Source: Helichrysum umbraculigerum
Lineage: Eukaryota; Streptophyta; Magnoliopsida; Asterales; Asteraceae
Direction of reading: 5' to 3'
DNA: 64,000 nt
NCBI GenBank assembly: GCA_949592205.1
Contig: CATIUR010000001.1
Span: 71,839,559-71,903,558 of the forward strand
In this document: in pieces, positions 60,196 to 64,000 of the stretch
Layout of the letters: every line of letters begins with the position of its first letter
Position numbering within the stretch: the first letter of the stretch is position 1
Notes under the pieces: model-generated
What the model was told of the DNA's origin: nothing
The model's input: only the letters and a program-made list of their open reading frames with translations
Database searches by the model: none
Position numbers and translations under genes: made by a program

Positions 60196-60861
60196 ATGGC
60201 TGGCTCTCCTCTCGCAACACTTATGAATCACGCTCATCGGTTTACACAACCATGCCAACCTGATTTATGTCACATCAACGTGCCACTTCAGGCAAACTCT
60301 AATAATTTCATGGAAATCACATCTAACACGCTAAACCGACATTTTCTAGGGACTAAAATCCTTTTTCCTGCCATTTCTATAGAACTCACTCATGCGGAAA
60401 ATGGCAAGCCTCCCAACGGACGATTAGATTACCTGTAAGATAACGACCAAATCAATGATGAACAAATCCAGTACACGTATCTCGATGAAGATATCGCTCC
60501 GATGGAAAATACGGTGAATGAAAACATCGAACATCACGACTTTGGATTGGTCAACATCGAAGAATACGAAAGAGTACGAGGTCAGGCCGAAGACTTAGAT
60601 GGCCGCAACTGGGAATTGAAACTGAGATACAAGCTCTACGAGATGGAGCTGAGAATTCTGAGGAGATCCTTTTTCGAACGAATTCAGGATCAGACCCTCT
60701 ACTACAAGGAAGTGACCACAAGCTTGTACTACCAGACAACCACCTGGTTTAAAGGGATGTACCGGCAAGCAATTGAAGATGCTTTGGTTTACCATGCGCC
60801 TCCACGATACCGCGACATACTCGAAGCTCGTTACTACCCTTACGATCTCGACCTAGGATAG
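60196..60861 (+). pseudogene. Leader ORF upstream of gag, one in-frame TAA, unknown function
   Basis: A frame of 222 codons from ATG 60196 to TAG 60859-60861, interrupted only by TAA at 60436-60438; the 21 codons between that stop and the next ATG are open. The N-terminal part is neutral. The C-terminal part is strongly charged and probably helical (EEYERVRGQAEDLDGRNWE), ending in an Arg/Tyr-rich segment (PPRYRDILEARYYPYD). It lies between primer site and gag, where plant Ty3/gypsy elements usually have only leader. I do not recognise it. Element C has no equivalent open frame in its leader. Confidence 0.45.
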
Positions 60862-61679
60862 ACCAATGATAACTATAACCACCTTGTATAGCGGATAGTT
60901 GTGTATGTAATAGGTCGTAGTTAGGACCTCTAATCCGATGGGTATATTAAAATCCCATCCCCTTTTGTATAACCCTCATTATCTGCCCGGAAGTGATAAT
61001 TCCTGGCAACTTTTGTAAACTCTAACTCTTGTAATCTTTTGGTCACAGATGTTGAATGATTACAATCCTATTATCTTTTATTATTATCAATTGATACATC
61101 ATGCCTCGACACTTTATCTACGATGATAGAAACGCACACACGAATTGCTCCCTCAATTATAACAAACAATAACATTACTACGAACAGCCCATCCGAAAAG
61201 GACCTACTTAAAGAGGTTCCATCCGAGAATAAACCAACGAAACTCCCGTCTCATGAGAGATTCATCACAGAGGCATGATACACCGACTATTCACGTGTTC
61301 TTTTCACTCGCATTCATAGTCGTGCAGACAACCGCCAATTAAACTGGCCAATCGCAACACTCATGTCCTGGAATATTCTTCCATCAACTGAACTGAACCC
61401 AACGACTTATGTGCGCCTTGATTTCAATTTTGACCACACTGGTTACCACTGGATTAGTATTGCGGGAGACACTCACAATGACTAAGTCCACAAAAACTTT
61501 CACAACCATAATCGAATCATTTTGATCATCACATTACCTCAGTACTTACCTGATTCAGTACTTCGATACTTACATGGTGACATCCGCGCACACATGGAAA
61601 GTGTATGAGAAACACCACTTTTAGCCCTCGCGCTACACGTGAAAACCTCACAGTTTGTACTTACTTATCCCTTGCGCCA

Positions 61680-61930
61680 CACATACTTACAGCACACTAG
61701 TGCTGCACTCACAGTACGTTGATACTGCATCACGGCACTTAGGGCCGCATTTCACAGCACTTCGGTACTACATTCATAGTACATTGGTACTACGTTACTG
61801 TGCATCTAGCACTGCATTCACAGTACATTAGTACTGCACCCCAGTACCTTGAGTACTACACTTTGACACCTTAGGGCTACACACAGTACGAGGATACTGC
61901 TTCATTGTCCGTTAGTCTACTACAATGGCG
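61680..61930. repeat. Micro-hairpin array in leader of element D
   Basis: Units such as AGCACACTAGTGCT (near 61691), AGTACGTTGATACT (near 61713), AGCACTTCGGTACT (near 61757), AGTACATTGGTACT (near 61778), AGTACATTAGTACT (near 61823) and AGTACCTTGAGTACT (near 61843). Same place and style as 27000-27665 in C, in reverse orientation. Confidence 0.75.
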
Positions 61931-62349
61931 TAGTCTTGGTTGACTACTACGAACACACTACTCAGTCGTTATTCCGACTACACGATAAAACCAACAACTT
62001 CACTAACCACAACACTTGAAATGTGGTGAAACACGAAAACATGACTGAGGATCAACTTGACGGATTTACATACCACGTGCGACACCGAAGACTTCGACTC
62101 CACTGGGGATAGAATAATTCCGCCTCGCAGATTTTCTAGGTCATAACAACTTCAACCATCTTTCGTAAACTTCGAAGTCTGAAATCTTGCAAACTCATAC
62201 CTTAAACGGTTTCTAATCTTTGTCGTTGCACATCAATAAACTCCACATCGTACAGTTGTACCTTACTTCTTGTATGCATATTTATGATGATCCTAACCTT
62301 GATATAAAGCCCCATGTATCTCTTCATCCTTGTCATTAAGACTCTCATC

Positions 62350-64000
62350 ATGCCACGCAAACGACAATACCTTAGTCAAGCCGAGCTTGACCAATAACTT
62401 GCCCAAGGAGTGACTACTGCTTTAACTACTCGAGACTTGTAAACATTCGGCGAGGAGACGCCGCACAACATACCTCCAGTCCGACCGTGTACGTACAAGG
62501 ATTTTCTAAACTACAAACCCCTAAGCTTCGAAGGCACTGAAGGTGCCATCGTCCTGTTACAACACCCGATTCGATCAGTTGGCACTGTTGTGCCCACCCT
62601 TAGTTGATACAAAATATAAAAGGATCGAACGTTACATCTAGGGACTCCCCCCCCCCCCCCCCCCCCCCCCCCCCGCATATTCAAAGTATGGTCACTGCCT
62701 CCAACTCTACAACCACTCTAGGTGCCATTTGTATGGCACATAATCTTTCGGTACAAGTGGTTCGCCAAGGAACACCTGCTGCCAAAGACACTTCAAACCT
62801 GTCTAGAGATAACCAGCGTAAATGGACTGAGACCTCCAACCAACAAAAAGTCTGCCGCTACTAAACCCTACTACTTCCGTGCTACATGCTTTGATAAATT
62901 CTCCATACCACTCATTGTTTCATTTGTTTCCTTAGGATTTAAATACTCAATAGGACTAAGAAACGACAAACCTTTTCAGCCGTCAGTGCAGCCCCGATTT
63001 CACGATAGAACTCCCTCCCGCTTATCTCATACTGTTGAGACCAGGATCATCGGAATTACCAGTAATACGCATCGACTGCCCTAACACCATACCGCGAACC
63101 TTCATTCTGAGGAACCATATACCTTCTTACAGTATTTTAGTAACGACCGTTGTACAGATTTGTGATGAATACAACCTGTTTCGTGCATCGAACTTTTACA
63201 CGTCTTTAAATTGACAGCGTCTATCACGAAAACCTGTCTTAACATGAAACAATCATTTCGTAGGAAATGACCGACCACTATAGCAACAACCTCACATCGG
63301 ACAACGATCAACCCCGTGAGGAACCGACGATGTTTCCTAATCTTCTCACTTTGGAAAACGACACTGAATTCTTGAAAGACGAACCAATAGAGCAGATGGC
63401 AGCACATGCACTGCCTACCGTTGAGGGAACTGCTGAATCAACTCGAGCAAGTTCCACTCCCAACCTCACCACTACTGACCTTGCTACTGCTACTTTTGCC
63501 ACCCGTTCGCTCACAAAGGGTGCACTTGCTACTAATAACACTAATATCGATAGTACCCAACGTACTGACATAACTCTTGACACCCTACGCAAACAACTAG
63601 CTGAGGCACAAGAGAAAATCGCTGACCACCGTGACTACATTGAATAAAACAATGTACACCTTCTCAATCATGGCACTCGCCTGATTTCAATTGAGAACAC
63701 CCTGGGAAAACTACTGCTACTACAGCCAAAAATTCAAAACACAAATATTATGGTCGACAACACGACGACACAGACTGCCCGACCGAAAGCTCACACTAAA
63801 GCGGGCACTGAGATTCAAGTTCCAAACCCTAAAAGGAACCCGGGAGAGAATCCCAACATTTGCCTTACTCAGTCCGAAGCCAAAAGGGCGAAAACTATTC
63901 AAACCAACACTGTTGAAATCGAACCGAGGAACTACAAAGGACGCAAACCCTTTTGTTCACTATGCAATCGACACCATGATGGACCATGCGTACTACCCTG
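62350..64000 (+). pseudogene. gag: Ty3/gypsy gag of element D, degenerate, cut by window edge
   Basis: ATG 62350 opens MPRKRQYLSQAELDQ, matching the start of the C gag, with stops at codons 16 and 31. After the FEGTEGAIVL segment about 85 codons of the gag core are missing and the frame resumes at RFDQLALLCP (62567 on), another frame. The IERYI segment is followed by a 28-base C run (62647-62674) and then IQSMVTASN in a third frame. From 63267 to the window edge one frame is open except for TAA at 63645-63647. It includes a helical TLRKQLAEAQEKIADHRDYIE stretch and ends in the Cys/His segment KPFCSLCNRHHDGPCVLP, like the C gag. Clearly not functional. Confidence 0.75.
62647..62674. repeat. 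28-base C homopolymer inside gag remnant
   Basis: A run of C replacing two or three proline codons of the gag (GLP segment). Similar C runs are at 1336-1358 and 13870-13882. Exact lengths may be assembly-dependent. Confidence 0.9.

Larger units (their letters stand above)
58095..64000 (+). mobile_element. Element D: Ty3/gypsy element, both ends incomplete in window
   Basis: The 3' part of an LTR begins directly after element B, so B (or the A-B pair) most likely inserted into this LTR; its other part must lie left of the window. The element then shows a U5 end, a primer site, a leader with an unusual ORF, and a decayed gag running off the edge. It is homologous to C (leader) and F (LTR). Confidence 0.8.

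Overview
The window is plant nuclear DNA made almost entirely of nested LTR retrotransposons. I see no host gene, rRNA, tRNA or CRISPR array. The signs are plant-type LTR ends (TGTAACACCC...GGGTGTTACA), primer-binding sites for initiator tRNA-Met and tRNA-Asp, a Stowaway-type MITE, AT-rich spacers and plant-like GT-AG introns. A SIRE-type Ty1/copia element with a third ORF after pol suggests a eudicot, possibly Asteraceae; that placement is inference.

The nest can be read from target-site duplications (TSDs). (1) Outermost is element D, a Ty3/gypsy relative on the + strand. Its LTR tail begins at 58095, right after element B, and the element runs off the right edge with a decayed leader ORF and decayed gag. 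(2) Two Athila-like elements lie in a row. A (1-15738) has lost its left end off-window. B (15739-58094) has a tRNA-Asp primer site at 16395. They meet at a mosaic LTR junction at 15738/15739. (3) Element L (4635-12285, minus, TSD ACATT) is a non-coding LARD-type element inserted in A; B carries the matching empty site. (4) Element C (22039-56024, minus, TSD CGTTT) splits the 3' LTR of B. It carries only a gag, broken by one stop. (5) A SIRE-type Ty1/copia element (29085-53550, TSD TAGTG) splits the right LTR of C. It has gag, pol and a third ORF that I model as six exons. (6) Element E (33924-40601, TSD TTGAA) splits the SIRE pol inside the integrase. It is gag-only with two 2163-bp, nearly identical LTRs and an intact gag, so it is probably the youngest insertion. 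The SIRE spacer after pol also holds a Stowaway MITE (44427-44681, TA TSD) and a solo LTR, F (45518-48583, TSD ACTTA).

Three of the elements (L, C, E) have complete LTRs, a primer site and a polypurine tract but no pol, so they would need polymerase and integrase from a partner. Several families share structure that gene calling misses. There are arrays of short hairpins whose arms differ from unit to unit. There is a conserved U5 stem-loop next to the primer site. There are plant-gene-like introns inside LTRs. Seven reading frames are each interrupted by exactly one in-frame stop.
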